Part shown: positions 11,962 to 39,813 of the stretch, one piece after another | Position numbering within the stretch: position 1 is the first letter of the stretch | Layout: every line of letters begins with the position of its first letter | Assembly: GCF_002127325.2 (NCBI RefSeq) | Contig: NC_035433.2 | Location: forward strand, 147,820,435 to 147,884,434 | From: Helianthus annuus | Lineage: Eukaryota; Streptophyta; Magnoliopsida; Asterales; Asteraceae | Direction: 5' to 3' | DNA length: 64,000 bases | Made by a program: the position numbers and the translations under genes | The notes under the pieces: generated by a model | The model's input: only the letters and a program-made list of their open reading frames with translations | What the model was told of the DNA's origin: nothing | The model's database searches: none

Positions 11962-13385
11962 TTTTGGTTATTATATCTCTTTTAACTTTTAAATAGAATT
12001 TATAATACTAAGTTGTTTTAAAATAAATATTTTGCTTATTATATCTCTTTTAACTTAAAAAAAAAACGTGTTTTTATATTACAAGGGACGAATATATCTA
12101 TAGCTTACCGATTGCGCCGATTTCAAACATACTTTTAATTACTATACAAACAAAGCGTTGAACTTTCAAAATTCATTGATTACAACTCGGTTTCATCTTC
12201 TCATGACTCATCAGACGAGTGATCCAGACTCTAAACTGATGAGACACCGGAAATGCAAGCATTTATGGTGCACCATTAAATAAATGTGGAGGAACTCTTG
12301 ATGATACGTAGGAGTAGCCAAGAACCAACATATTTAAACACTTGAAAAGATGTGATCGATCTTTAAACATTTGATCAGTCTTTAAATTGACGATTCTAAT
12401 CAAACTTGGCATATACTGCTCGAAAATGAGACCATTTACTATTTTTTTTTTGTTTTTCTAAGGCCAGTTTACGAGCTGTTCATTGTTGAGCTTTTATAAA
12501 CTCCGAAAAGCTATTTGCCAAACAATTTTTATTTACAGAATGTTAAGTTTTAGAAGTCAACTAATAAACTTTGAAACCATCACAAGTGCTTTAGCGGTGA
12601 CCACGTGTATTTAAGTTCCGCCTATGGTGGGCCCGGGTGAGTTTTTCCCATTCAGGTCTCAAGTTCGAGTCTGAGTGATAGGGATTTCTTATTGAGATGT
12701 TTAAATTGGGGATCTATTGTACGATGGGGCTCTCTAGCGCGGACCCAATTAAGACAACGTATTTTATACCTCCCGACATTCACGAATAATTCCCATCTTT
12801 CAAAAAAAACTAATAAACTTTGAAAACTGTTGCCAAGCACATCATAACCATTTTCTCAAACCAAACAATAAATAATGTGTATGTCCCCACAAGCACTAAA
12901 ATAACAACATTGTGAACAACACTTGCTTCATTTACACTCCATAACATATTAATAGTTGGTCAGATCTATTCATTAACCAACTTTAGAAAAGATTCTTATT
13001 CTTTTGAAAACTATTAAATAAATAAGTTGATGATTTCCATTTCATTTGGGCACACACACACACACATGAACATAACAAATATTTCTATTATGAATGATAA
13101 CATAAATTAAAACTTAGTTCAATTAAGCACTACTTTTAAAATGAACCTAAAAACAAACAAAAACCTCAACTTGAGAGTTGTATGTTTATAACAAACTCCA
13201 ATATAACAATAATAGATCCTAAAAATGTTTTACTTCCTATGGTCAAAAACAAAGTCAACTATTAAACTAACAACATTGGTTTCTCCTTAGGAAACCTTGA
13301 TTAGTAAACTATAATCATTGCACAAAGATCTAGCACCACCACTTTTCGTATAATAAAAGGTCAACAATTAGGATGTTCGACGTCT
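11962..13385. other. GOS11-PKL spacer with possible second SINE
   Basis: No gene is visible. A candidate plus-strand SINE lies near 12595-12808: it has a B-box-like AAGTTCGAGTCTGAG at 12661-12675 and an A-rich end, but its A-box is weak. A short CA repeat lies near 13052-13067. The PKL 3' UTR should occupy the right end, up to 13385. Confidence 0.45.
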
Positions 13386-28592
<15,207 letters not shown>

Positions 28593-30180
28593 TTTCTGCA
28601 ACATAACCAACATATTCATTGTCACTAATTGATCATAAAAAATATAAGGTGGATACGGTAACCACTAGTTACTGTTGTGTCTTTTGCAAAAGAATATTAT
28701 AAGACAGCACATTTATACAGACTAACATACTACCCCTAAAAGGTAAATGAAAAAGGATCCTTAAATGGTACGATGTAATAACAAAAGAAAAAATTACAAG
28801 TTTTGTCTTTTATCTTTATACCACTTTTCAGGCGGTGTCCTTTACTATGTATTTTGTTGCAAGTTTAGTCCTTTACACCCAACCCAGTTAAAAAACCTTG
28901 TTAATTGTTGGGTGTAAAGGACTAAACTTGCAACAAAATACCTAGGTAAAGGACTAAACTTGCAACAAAATACCTAGGTAAAGGACTAAACTTGCAACAA
29001 AATACCTAGTAAAGGACACTGCCTGTCAACAATTAACAGGGTTTTTTAACTGGGTTGGGTGTAAAGGACTAAACTTGCAACAAAATACCTAGTAAAGGAC
29101 ACCGCCTGTCAACATTCGTTAAAAAGGACACAACCTGAAAAGTGGTATAAAGATAGAGGACAAAACTTGTAATTTTTCCATAACAAAACCCTAACGCATA
29201 ATCACATATATCAAAAGAAAATAGTTAGATGTGCCAGAAAGTCTACAAACCTCTTATCAAACTCGTATTTTTATGATTGAGATCAAACTTTGAGGATATA
29301 ATTAATAGAAGCGTACAATAAAGCGACGTGCCCGCACACCACACATTGGTGCTTTCTGAAAAAAGACACACGGGTAGCTAGATACAATAAAATCCTAAAC
29401 AAATTTACATACACAGTTATAAAATCCTAAAAACAGAATATCACAATAGACATATAATATAATTAAATTCAGTGATGTTGTACCATGAGTAATGAACTTA
29501 TGGCATTTTGCAACCCTAATTTGTGTGATTAAAGTTTCTACCGAAACAACCCTAGTTTCACAAAGATTCTGTATGCACATGAATTACATGCTACATATAA
29601 TGAAATTCATGACATTTTTCAAAGAAATGTGGAAAAAAAACTAAATTTCAACGTCAAATTAGACATGAATCTGTGTAATTAAAAGTTAGGGTTTCTACCA
29701 AACAACCCTAATTTCACAAAAAAAAACTCTACATACACATGAATTACATGTTACATATAAGTTATAATAAGTAAAATGTAGCTACCTCAACGTCAAAATC
29801 AAAACCCCTAATAAACAAACTCAAATAACACCCCCAAATCACGTCAATTTGAACCCACAAATCATTTCAAAATTAGGGTTTAACCGAACTACCTGAAACC
29901 ACAAGGATCTTGCACCTTCGTACCAAATTCAAATCCACGTGACGGAGATTTAACGCTTCAGTACACAAAATCAAAATCCTGCTGTAAATTTGAACAAAAA
30001 TTGCAAGCAATTTGGTGTTAGGGTTTCAAGAAATTGGAAGTTAACGAGCGTGTGTGTACATGTGATAATAAGCAATAACAAGAGAGTAATTGAGAATTGA
30101 CCTGATGATGACCAGATTCTGTGTTGAAATCTGTAATTCTTGAGTTGGAAGTGGATGAATTTGGGGAAACTCAACCCTCT
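28593..30180 (-). other. Probable PKL 5' leader with intron(s)
   Basis: On the minus strand, an acceptor (GTTATGTTGCAG then AAAATG) lies four bases before the PKL start codon, so the 5' UTR is almost certainly spliced. Good donor candidates are TTTCAG/GTAGTT near 29893 and CATCAG/GTCAAT near 30102. The intron would contain the MITE at 28787-29179. The first exon and transcription start cannot be fixed without cDNA; no further gene is visible in 29180-30412. Confidence 0.6.
28787..29179. mobile_element. Fold-back MITE with inner tandem repeat, PKL leader intron
   Basis: The ends are GAAAAAATTACAAG and its near complement, with a perfect 9-bp duplication, ATAACAAAA, at 28778-28786 and 29180-29188. 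Inside, the block AGGACTAAACTTGCAACAAA is repeated three times in tandem (about 28917-29010) and once more near 29068. Confidence 0.88.
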
Positions 30181-30412
30181 GTGTACTTGAAAGTGAGATT
30201 TCCCTAAACACTTTGGTTTTCTTTACCTTTTTCTTTTGCTTTTCTTTTTAACTCATTTTGTTACTAGGTTTTTTTTTATTAAATAAAGTTGGATTGGAAA
30301 TGGGTGAGGTAATGTTAAGGATGATAATGGGCCGGGTATCTGAATGTAAAACGGGTTGGGTTATTTAGGGCATGTTTGATGATTAAGCTTTTTGAAACAA
30401 TTTATTGACTTA

Positions 30413-31460
30413 CTAGGTTAATGTCCGTGTTAAACGCGGCTTGAACCAAAAACATATTATTTACTTTGAAATTTAATATTCTGTACAAACGCATACATTG
30501 GAAGAAACAAACAGAAAATTATTCAAATCTCGAAAAAAATTTCCTTGTAGACGACATTTGTTGTTTTACTCGCCACATTCTCATCTTTGTCTAGTATAAG
30601 CAACTTCACACCGGCTCTGCTTTTGACTCTTGATAACGCAACATAAAGTTGACCATGTGAGAAAACTGGATATTTCAAATACAATCCAACCCTTGATAGA
30701 GATTGTCCTTGACTTTTGTTTATAGTCATTGCGAAACATACATTTAAGGGGAATTGTCGTCGTTGAAACTTGATAGGAATTCTTTTATCCGACGGTGTTA
30801 AACCGATTCGTGGAATAAACGTTCTTGTCCCTATGTTTCCTCCGGATATAATCTCAGCTTCTATAACACGTTTATAAAGTTTAGTAATTCGTAGTCTCGT
30901 ACCGTTGCATAAACCATTTTGTTGATTGATATTACGAAGCAACATTACATGTACACCAACTTTAAGGACTAATCGATGATTAGGCAGACCAGATATTTTA
31001 GACCATTTAGAACATCGGGAGAATATAGTTTGGCATGTGCTTCGTTTTTTGCTTGATCAGTTTGACAAATACTATCAGAACTCAAATACTCCACTTCATC
31101 ACCAGGAAACGAAGCAAGCAATCTTTCATTTATTTCTTGAACAACCTCATTTGTCGGTGCCAGTATAGTTTTTTCAGCAAAATAATATTTATCTTTGTAT
31201 AGTTGAAGAAGTGAAGGGTATACAAAGTTGATCAAATCTGACATAGGATCCACAGAGCACTTGATTAAAAGATCTTCAGGAATATCTATAACCACCTCAA
31301 AATCATCATTGTCACCAATCTTTCCCTCGCCCAACTCAAGCAACCAATTTTTGCAAAAGTTGTAATCTCTTCTGTATCAGATGCGTTGGCTCCTACAGTT
31401 AACCTTACGTTTTTCGTTAACGTAATGACCTTGCAAGTACTCCAAATATAGGACGAAGTG
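30413..31460 (-). pseudogene. Helitron helicase C-terminal remnant with intact 3' terminus
   Basis: Minus-strand frames at 30523-30945 and 30969-31343 encode the C-terminal part of a PIF1-like Helitron helicase: APTNEVVQEINERLL, GTRLRITKL, AMTINKSQGQSLSRVG (helicase motif V region) and LYVALSRV (motif VI). A one-base deficit near 30990 puts them out of frame, and a second shift lies near 31345. Downstream, a hairpin CCGCGT-TTA-ACACGG (30425-30439) and CTAG (30416-30413) followed by T form a normal Helitron 3' end. Walker A and the Rep nuclease are missing. It was once an autonomous type element and is now dead. It ends about 230 bp from the presumed PKL leader. Confidence 0.88.
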
Positions 31461-32077
31461 AGTGAAGCATTAACGATTTCTCGTCTAGATAAAATAAATA
31501 AATGTTAAAAACTATTTAATGAATAACATAAACAAACGAGAATGAGTGACTGTTAACGAACAGATTACCGAACGTTCACGAACGCAATTGAACAAACGAG
31601 ACATTTGTTCGTGTTTGTACATTTAACTAATTGAACGAAATTTCTTGTTCATTAACTAAACGAACAAATGTAAATGAACTCCCGTCAAATGATTCACAAA
31701 CTGTTTACAGTCCTAAAAATAATTAAAAAAAATGTTCTGGTGACTAAATTGACGATCACAAAAAACAAACTAGTGGTAACCTTAAATCACATGTGACAGT
31801 GGACATCTGCAAAATCATCATTTTTAAAGGCTTAGTATTCTTAATCTATATCTGAAGCAACCGACGTTGGTAGACTCTCTGTGACGAGGTTAACGGTGTT
31901 GGTTTTGTAGATTCTCAATGAGAATTAGCAACCAGCGTGGTTCAAAATTCAAGTACAAGTTGTGCTAATTTTAGACTCGACAATCAGTGATGATTCAAGC
32001 ACATTACATCCTCTCTAAAATGTACTTCTGAAATCCATCTAATGCCACTTTGTGGGATTAGAACCCAAATCAATTTA
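31461..32077. other. Spacer with a partial TAGGGCTGC-family hAT fragment
   Basis: No gene. The stretch near 31540-31715 (GTTCACGAACGC, TTGTTCGTG and similar words) resembles the interior of the elements at 52207-52645 and 55235-55797, with neither end preserved. A further fragment of the same kind occurs near 3090-3165. Confidence 0.5.
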
Positions 32078-32376
32078 GGGGCCGTTTGACAACTTCTGAA
32101 CGGTTAAGTGTTGAATCAGTAATAGGTCTGAACCATTAAGTGCTGAACCAGTAAGAAGTCTGAACCATTAAGAGTCAGTATAATGCTTAACCGTTCAGAG
32201 GTAAATGTCTAACAAATTCAGATTAGAGATCTTAACCATTCAGACTCAGTATAATACTTAACCTTTCAGAGGTAAATGTCTGAACCATTCAAACATTTGC
32301 TCATGAAACAAACAGTCTGAACCAGTAAGAGGTCTGAACCATTAAGAGCCCCATTAAGAGGTAAACAAACAACCCC
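32078..32376. mobile_element. Tourist-like (PIF/Harbinger) MITE, copy 1
   Basis: The ends GGGGCCGTTTGACAAC and GTAAACAAACAACCCC are flanked by TTA on both sides (32075-32077 and 32377-32379). The inside repeats words such as GGTCTGAACCATTAAG. A related, inverted copy lies at about 58616-58992 in the neurochondrin gene. Confidence 0.85.
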
Positions 32377-32379
32377 TTA

Positions 32380-32690
32380 GTAAAAGAATAGACACGATGT
32401 ACCATTCTTTAACTATAAAACATAATTTTCTTACGTGCTTATTTTGATGTACGTGTCGATATAAACTAAAGTTGGTTAACGTTTCAACGTAAATCTTTTT
32501 ACGAATAAGTCGAGTCAAATATAATACGTTTTCGTACTTATTTTTATACACGTTTTCAGTTGTTCTACGTTTTGACATAACTTTTGTTCAAAAACAAGTC
32601 AGGTAAAATATAATACGTTTTTATTACTCAATATAAGTTCGAGCTACTTTACCTTTCGACGTCGACGCAACGCTCGAGAAAATTTACTAG
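32380..32690 (+). mobile_element. Possible non-autonomous Helitron 3' end
   Basis: On the plus strand, an imperfect hairpin (GACGCAACGCTCG region) is followed by CTAG at 32687-32690 and then T. The DNA before it has AACGTTTCAACGTAA and ATAATACGTTTTCG blocks like those in the intronic Helitron at 19301-20100. The 5' end is not identified. Confidence 0.45.
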
Positions 32691-32800
32691 TTGTAAACAT
32701 AATATGATTTTGAGAAACTATATGTATACAGTATATACGTAATGTATGTGGGTCCATATCACACACAAAAGTGTTGATTCACTAATTCAACTCACACTTC

Positions 32801-32810
32801 TTATAAATAC
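32801..32810 (+). promoter_or_regulatory. TATA box of the EAR-motif gene
   Basis: TTATAAATAC lies 62 bp before the start codon at 32872, which would allow a leader of about 40 nt. The local spacing is typical for plants. Confidence 0.6.
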
Positions 32811-32871
32811 CTTTTTCTCTTCCACAGCTCCCACTCTTAATCTTATCATCCATCTGTAACCACCACCTCAC

Positions 32872-33804
32872 ATGATCAACGAACCCTGGGTTGCTGCAGC
32901 TATTACCACCGACGCTCTGGTGGCGGACCTTTTATTACACATCAAACGATCATCATCACTGCCTACACCTGCACCGCCGTTGAGCGTGAATCCTCCAGGA
33001 TGGGGCGATCATAAGTCTCGATCGAAACCCTCGGCGATTTGTAATTCCACCGTCGGTAAGGGACAGCAACGTCGGAGCCCTAGCACACCGTTTTCATGGA
33101 GCGACGGTTACGATGAGTCTAGTCGGTGTTCAGATCATAGATCCGGCAAGGTTTGTACCTTCTCCGTCTACATGTTCGTCGGAAGTTATACTTTACGGTC
33201 GACTTCCGGCGTATCGTTTGGTGAAAAAATCAAAAAAGTTTAAAAAATATGTTGGGATGGTTATTTACTGTTTTGCCCTTGCTTGCTCGCCTAATTTACC
33301 TTACGTGGACTTCTATCAATCTATCATCTTCCATTTTCGTTTTTCAAAAAAATTAATTTTTTTTTTTGTTTTTTACGGTTTTGCCCTTGCTTGCTTAGCT
33401 AATCTACCATACGTGGACTTCTATCATCTTCCATTTTCGTTTTTCGTTGTGATTTCTGTTGGTAATTGACGAAAATACCCATCATGTTTAATCCACGTGA
33501 GTAGATCTCTTTTGAGTAGTACTCTGGGGCCCACGTTTCGTACTTTTTAATCGTCGGTTTGGGTTTGGATAATCCGAATCCGTCATGGGTATTTTGTTCT
33601 TGTCGGGTTTTATATTCGGGTCGTAGATATTCTATTTATTTATTTATTTAGTTTTGGCTGATTATGTATTTTGTTGTTTAGGTTGTTGATTTGCATGAAG
33701 ATCCGAAAAGAGAGCGTGAGAGTGGATCAGAAGTTGAGAATATGAAGAGGAGGCGGTGTATGCTACCGGATCTAAATGAGACACCGGCACCGGTCTATGA
33801 ATAA
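32872..33804 (+). CDS. Small EAR-motif protein, probable transcriptional co-repressor adaptor
   Basis: Two exons, 32872-33150 and 33682-33804, with a phase-0 GT-AG intron, give 133 aa. The protein begins MINEPWVAAAITTDALVADL, which is a pattern I know from a plant-specific family of small uncharacterised proteins, has a Ser/Pro-rich middle with TPFSWSDGYDESSR, and ends in a basic patch (KRRR) followed by LPDLNETP. DLNxxP is an EAR-type motif, known in other proteins to recruit TOPLESS or SAP18 co-repressors. Nuclear action as a repressor is inference. An alternative reading continues from exon 1 into the intron (to 33241) without splicing but loses the motif. The LTR retrotransposon begins 86 bp after the stop codon, probably inside the 3' UTR. 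Confidence 0.8.
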
Positions 33805-33890
33805 TTTGAAAACAGTTTGTGTGAATACATACAAAAACAATATTATTTAGGTAGATCAAGTTAGTTTTTCTTTAATTTGGATAACATTTA

Positions 33891-34341
33891 TGTTGGTTCA
33901 GTTCTGTTTATACATGAAGGAAAACATGAAAACATACCTTTGATTGCATCAGTACAGGCCAGCAGAGAATCCAGATGTAGATGCAACAATAGTGTTTGAC
34001 ATAGTTGTCAGTTTGGTCTGGTTCCTCCTTAGGGTGCAATCTAATGATGGTGACTAAGAAAACCGAAAAGGGTATCGGCCGTAGGAGAGGGAGGTCGAAC
34101 ATTATGATGTTATGGCTAATAGGGTGTCTGATTGTGTAACTGTGTAACCCCTTAACCTCCACATAAGTCTCCTTATATATGTACCCAAGAGGAAACCCTA
34201 ATTAGTTAATAAGGGTAATTGGGCCCATCAACAATTACCAACTAATTATTTAATAGGATTGTTATATATTTTGATCCATATAATGTAAATGATTATAATG
34301 GCTACTAGATTAAATATAAAATAAATATATTTAATCTTACA
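33891..34341 (-). repeat. LTR (3' LTR of the minus-strand copia element)
   Basis: It starts TGTTGGTTCAG and ends ATCTTACA on the plus strand. It differs from the other LTR at three of 451 positions that I could see, all transitions. The 84-codon open frame in it recurs identically in the other LTR and has no protein match I recognise. Confidence 0.95.
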
Positions 34342-35399
34342 TTCTCCCACTTAGCCGAGTAATCATTTACTATGAGTATTAGATAAGCCTGATCAGGAGT
34401 TAACACTCATTTTAGCCTTAAACAAGTACTATAGCAGAAAAATACAGCCGTTGAATCATTATGCGACTCAGGACCCCCATTAATCATACTATAGCCTTAA
34501 TTTAAAACCTAATCATCATGATCAAAATACACGTAAGCCCTTTGTTTGATTTGTAACTATATTTGTCTATATGCCATTATGCTAGCTTGACATATTCTTA
34601 GAGACATACAAAATCAAACCGATGAGGAAAAAATTAACTAATACTTAGACATTCATAGTACGATATGCAATTGCGCATGGCCATTAATTAATACCCGTCT
34701 ATGAGCTCTCTTAATAAGACTTATGGGTAATAGCCCTTCAGTTATAGGATCCTTAAGCATATCATGAATGTATTCGATACAAAACTTAGTTTCATCAAAT
34801 CGTTCATAAACGAATAATTAATTGCGTATCGAAACTTAATGCAACACCTCTTGAACTGTTACTGTTCAAGGAGTTATGGTAGCTGACTTTATCACACTAA
34901 TTCTTCAAAACATTAATTATATGGAGTTAATAAACTCATGAGTCCACTGATAAATTTCCAACAGCATTTAGTGACTGTGTTATGTCGTTATAACTTAGGT
35001 TGTTAATATCAGTGCATTATGACTCCTCCATGAAATAGGTTTTGTCTGCTGACATAAAGATATACCCGAAATTATCATCTTTGAATATCTCAAAGGCAGA
35101 GTAATAAACCGGTTTTAATTCTCACTTCTTCTTTAAATTGTAGTCTCTCGTTTCTTTTAAAGATATTGTAATACTCCATTAGATGCTACACATTAATCTA
35201 GACATATCTAGTGTGTTGCAATGTGAGTAATATCTAAACGAGTATAGATTTACACTTACATAAGGCTTCCAATTAATGAAGCGTAAATAAATAATATCAT
35301 TTATCCTATTATCCTCTTAAAGGAGAGCAATATTGATTGTTACGTATGTAAGGACTCATTTAATGTTAAACTTATGGAACGAAACTAATGTCCCATTTG

Positions 35400-35545
35400 G
35401 TCTATCTCAGTACGTTATGATATCTATTACATAAGAGACATCTCTGAGATTTATTACATCAAAGTTTGTGTTAACAATGCTTTGACTTATGTAACATATA
35501 CTTGTCAAAAGAATATTATCTATATAGACAAGTTTATCTTAGTTG
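35400..35545 (-). pseudogene. Decayed copia reverse transcriptase segment
   Basis: In one minus-strand frame the sequence reads LVYIDNILLTS, then NFDVINLRDVSYVIDI, then a stop at about 35409. These stretches correspond to the catalytic YVDD region and the following conserved block of copia reverse transcriptase. The second catalytic Asp is replaced by Asn (YIDN), and a stop follows, so it is inactive. Outside this segment the frame cannot be followed. Confidence 0.75.
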
Positions 35546-38519
35546 CTCCCACTCATTTTGAGGTAGGTTCATTAATCCACTTGATTCTTGATGAAAATAA
35601 TTACGTTAGCTGTTCATCACATTATGATGTTTGCATTAACCCATACATGGATATTATTGGCTTACAAATAAAGTGTTCTTTAACCCTTCAGTTTGAAACT
35701 TTAGGTTGTTATCTAATGAACATGTAAATGTGTCAGCCATTGTTAGGGAAAATTCTTTTAATGTTCATCTAATGTAGCTTTAAACTATTATAAGCTACTA
35801 GAACAGTGATGATCCTCAAAGAAATCTTTTGTTAGATATGTAATAAAGACTCTTTAATAATTTATCTCTTCCTGAGTATAACCTTTGACAATCAATCATG
35901 CTTCTTAGTGTCTTAACGCTTATATTAGGATTTGATTTATTTATGAACACTCTTAGGTAATTCAATCAAATCCCAAATGTTACACGAACACATAAAATCA
36001 GTTTTACTAGAAAACTGTTTTATTCCATTCAGATGATTGATTTACGCTAATGGCTTGATTTTAAGAGATAGGATCATTAAACATTTCCAAAATCCATTTC
36101 AACTTCATTAGGGAGGTTATGTAATCATCAAAGTTAGTAGGCTTTTAAACCTAGATGACCTCCTGAGTTGATTATTGGGTTCATTAGAAGTTTCAGTTTT
36201 ATGGATTAGCTCTTGGTTAGGTTGCTATCATTTTCAGGATTCTAAGTTTGTAAGAGTTGGTGTAGTATGGTGTACAAGAGGTGTAATGGGAGTTAAATTC
36301 GGAGTGAAATTTAATGACACTCTTCCCCCCGCCTCTTGTATTCCTTGCAAGTCATGATAAGGACTTTGACTGCTCCTACTGACCTTAGAAATCTTTAGGA
36401 ACTCAACATGCTTAGGGTCAGTATTTAACGACCAACAAAATCTAATAGAGAAAACAAATTAATGACGTTAGTCATTGTGATTTCTCTTGTTGAGGATTAT
36501 GTTAGTTTAGATAAGAAATCTAAGTGTGCCCACAATTAAGCAACAATGAAACTTTTGTAAGAGTAGCATTAGATTTTATGGAGACAAGTATTGATGGAAC
36601 AATGTCATGATAGAGCAGTGTCTTGTACAAGAGGTGCAAATTTAGGTAATGTAAACTTTTCACTCCCCACCTTTTGCAACTATTGCAAGTTATTATTAAG
36701 ACACTTAATGCTCCCACTGATCTTTAATATCTCTAGAATGCTACAAGAAAAGTTTCAATGAGCTAGGTGATGTGGGAACCTATCACATATATGTTAGACT
36801 TTATTTGATTTCTTTAACGTCCAGATGTCATAAGAAACTTAGGGACATATTTAATAGCAATCTTATAAAGTATATGTATGAATAAATTTCTTCTAAGACC
36901 GTGGGCCATATGTGACAAAATTTAGATACAAGTTGATAGTCTGTTAAATGATAAATGAATTATGTCTGAATATTCCATTTGGAATAAGTTCCACGAATGT
37001 CAATGAATGACTTATGATGGACCCATACTTATTCCTTAAGCCAAGTCATATTTTAGGGCTTTAACGTCATGATTTAAAATCACTTAAAATAAGATTAGAT
37101 GAAAAAATCATCCTCATTAACCATGTTATGATTTCTCATGAATTTTGGTTCTAATGGATGAAATTTACAAGTCTCATTTTCCTTTTGTCAAATTCTCATT
37201 TGCATAACGACAAAAGTTGTGAAGAAAGTAAGGTATCATCTAGTTTCATCTTAGTAATGTTTCTATCCAGATATTTAGAACAAATAAGAGGAGGGTTTAA
37301 GATAAGTGTGACTTTATGATGACCATGCCAACCTCACAACCTTCATAACATTGCTTAATCATGATACTATATTCTGATTAATCTTCAGAATATATAAGGT
37401 ATCTAAAGGCGTTGTTAGAAGACTGCTTATTATGGTTCTTATAGCCTTAATAATTAGTTTTGTCACTAACTCTCATGTTAGTTATTTGTCGAATTCTGGT
37501 AAGGAAACGTATGGAACTAGAGTCAACTAATCATGTGTTAATTGGAATATTAAAATTATCAGACTTAAATATCATTAGGAAATGACTACATAATTAACTT
37601 ATCCAACTGTTCTTTAGAATAATGGATAGTCTCGTTGCTGATGCTTAGTCTAATGGCATAATCATGCAGTGAGATTTTTCCCTTGAAGAACCTTAACGTT
37701 GGGATTAACACTTGTAATTTGTCTATGGACCTTAGAACAATCCTCTTTTAAAGTTTTAGTGGTTGTAAGGTGAATAAAATCTTATTTTCCAGTTTCAAAC
37801 ATTTATTTCTATGTACATATGTTGCTTATCAACACACTCGTTATACTTTGGTACTTTTGAGTGTTATAGCTGATTTATAATGCATCAAATTGTACAAATG
37901 AAAACTTAGTATGTAATGTACTGGAAAATGTACTTATTTCCATGCGTAAGCCCTTAACTTTATGGGTCATGGTTTTGTACATTATAATATATTCACATAT
38001 ACCACTTAACCTTATAATTTATAATTTTAAATGAAGACATGCACCTTAGGAGTTCTTGTGATTATTCCACAATTATAGATTAGTTTTAGGAAAAACTTAA
38101 TCTGGAATAACTTTAGTGATAGCAATTATGTTAGAGAGTTCTTGATTATCATAAGAGACATCATGTTCGATTTACCCTAATCATCATGCTCTACTTTTCT
38201 TCTGTAGTGCCTTATCAGAAGAGAGCAATAGGGTTATCGCGTCTTAAGAGATAATCAAGGATTTAATTTAAGAGCTAATTCTTATAGAAACTTTAAGCAA
38301 AACATTTTAGATTTAGGAATTAGAGTGGATGAGATATTGATTTATAGAAGAAAATTATAGTGAGTAAAAATTATGGGTACTAAGAATAAGGCAGGCGAAA
38401 TGATCATGAAAATTAATTGAGGATCATTAATATAAGGATCATTATGTGAAGAGGTTGTGATATGTCTATTACTAACATCAAAATAATAGACTACTTAAAG
38501 TTATACTTAAACGAAGACA

Positions 38520-38765
38520 AAACAGCTTTGGCCAGAAGTGTAATCATTTAAGCATGTGTGCAAAGTGGTTGTAACAAATCAGCTTTGGCCAGAAATTGAG
38601 ACAATCACTTTAGTTATGCACTTGTTAAGTATGCCATCTATGAAGGAATTAAATCAGCTTTGGCCAGATATTAAAACCCTCATGCTTATGATGCACACTT
38701 GACATAGCTTTCGTAATACTTGAACGATAAGTAGATGTATCAAGTCAGCTTTGGCCAGAAATGAT
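38520..38765. repeat. Spaced CAGCTTTGGCCAGA repeats in the copia leader
   Basis: The 14-mer CAGCTTTGGCCAGA occurs four times, near 38523, 38580, 38655 and 38746, with unequal spacing. It belongs to the 5' untranslated or gag-proximal part of the minus-strand element. Function unknown. Confidence 0.85.
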
Positions 38766-38867
38766 ATATCAAAAAACTCATTCAAGTTAAGCCATTTTGG
38801 TTTTGTAAAACATTATTTGATCCTCATTAATTAACTAATTAATTACAAAAAACCAAACATTTAACAG

Positions 38868-38912
38868 CGTGCCCCCGCACGGGGTTCGGGGCGAAGCCCC
38901 GAGCTAAATCTT
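38868..38912. repeat. GC-rich double hairpin in the copia leader
   Basis: Two adjacent stems are visible: GTGCCCCCGCACGGGG and TTCGGGGCGAAGCCCCGAG. They stand out from the AT-rich surroundings. As RNA from either strand they would form stable stem-loops. A role in packaging or dimerisation is speculation. Confidence 0.7.
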
Positions 38913-38939
38913 AGTTCACATTAAACAGCCTAAAATAAT

Positions 38940-39270
38940 GAGGTTTCGAGTCAAGTCTCGACTGAGTTATGAGATCTCGAGTCATTTATGAGGTCTCGAG
39001 TCGTAACCTTGTTGTCTCGAGTCGGAACCATGGTATCGACTACTATATCTTATGAGATCTCGAGTCATGATGAGGTCTCGAGTCGCAACCACGGTCTCGA
39101 GTCGCAACCTTATGGTCTCGAGTTATGACGTTATGGTCTCGAGTCGCAACCTTTGTCTCGAGTTATGACGTTATGGTCTCGAGTCGAGACCTTTGAGCCC
39201 TTATGATTTCGAGTCGAGACCTTATGGTCTCGAGTCGAGACTGATGGTCTCGAGTCGTAATCTGATGATC
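38940..39270. repeat. TCTCGAGTCG minisatellite in the copia leader
   Basis: About fifteen copies of a short core TCTCGAG(TCG), each followed by variable bases such as CAACCTTATGG, form an irregular array. The core is itself palindromic (CTCGAG). It lies about 550 bp after the 5' LTR in the direction of transcription. Confidence 0.9.
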
Positions 39271-39813
39271 TCGAAGCTTCCTGTTAACAGCTGTTAATTG
39301 TGATAACATAACCGAAAATTCGAAATCTAAGGAATTATGAGATGTTATTTCCTGTTTTAAGGTGATCTAATTTTATCAACATATTTCGAAAAGATTGTAA
39401 CCGTTTATCTAATAACAGTTTTCTAAAATCTTTAGAGGACAAAAACAGATCAAAAACAGGAAAAACACTTAATAATCCGAATCATATTCCAAAACATAAT
39501 AGAATTTTCGAATTTTCCTAAGAACATGATGAACCAAAAAAAAAAAAAAACCATAAAACATAAATTCTGGAACCCGAAACCTGAATATTAATAGTTTTTC
39601 TAAACAGATTTCAGCTAAACATAAACAAGTTAATTCCGAGTGAACATATCATTAATCTTTTTCCGAAAATCATGATTTCGAGTCGATCTTCATGACTCGA
39701 AACTGGCTGTGACGGTTTTGAAGTTAAAAAAAAATACGTTTTCCAAGTTTCAATCCCAGAATTATGGATACGAAAAACAGAACTGACTAATCAACATATG
39801 CTCTGATACCACA

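Noticed and set aside
33113..33469. 118-codon plus-strand frame after the EAR-motif exon
   Set aside because: It runs through the intron of the EAR-motif gene out of frame and has no recognisable motif.
33908..34162. 84-codon frame identical to one at 39831-40085
   Set aside because: Both lie at the same place in the two LTRs; it is a chance frame in a repeat.
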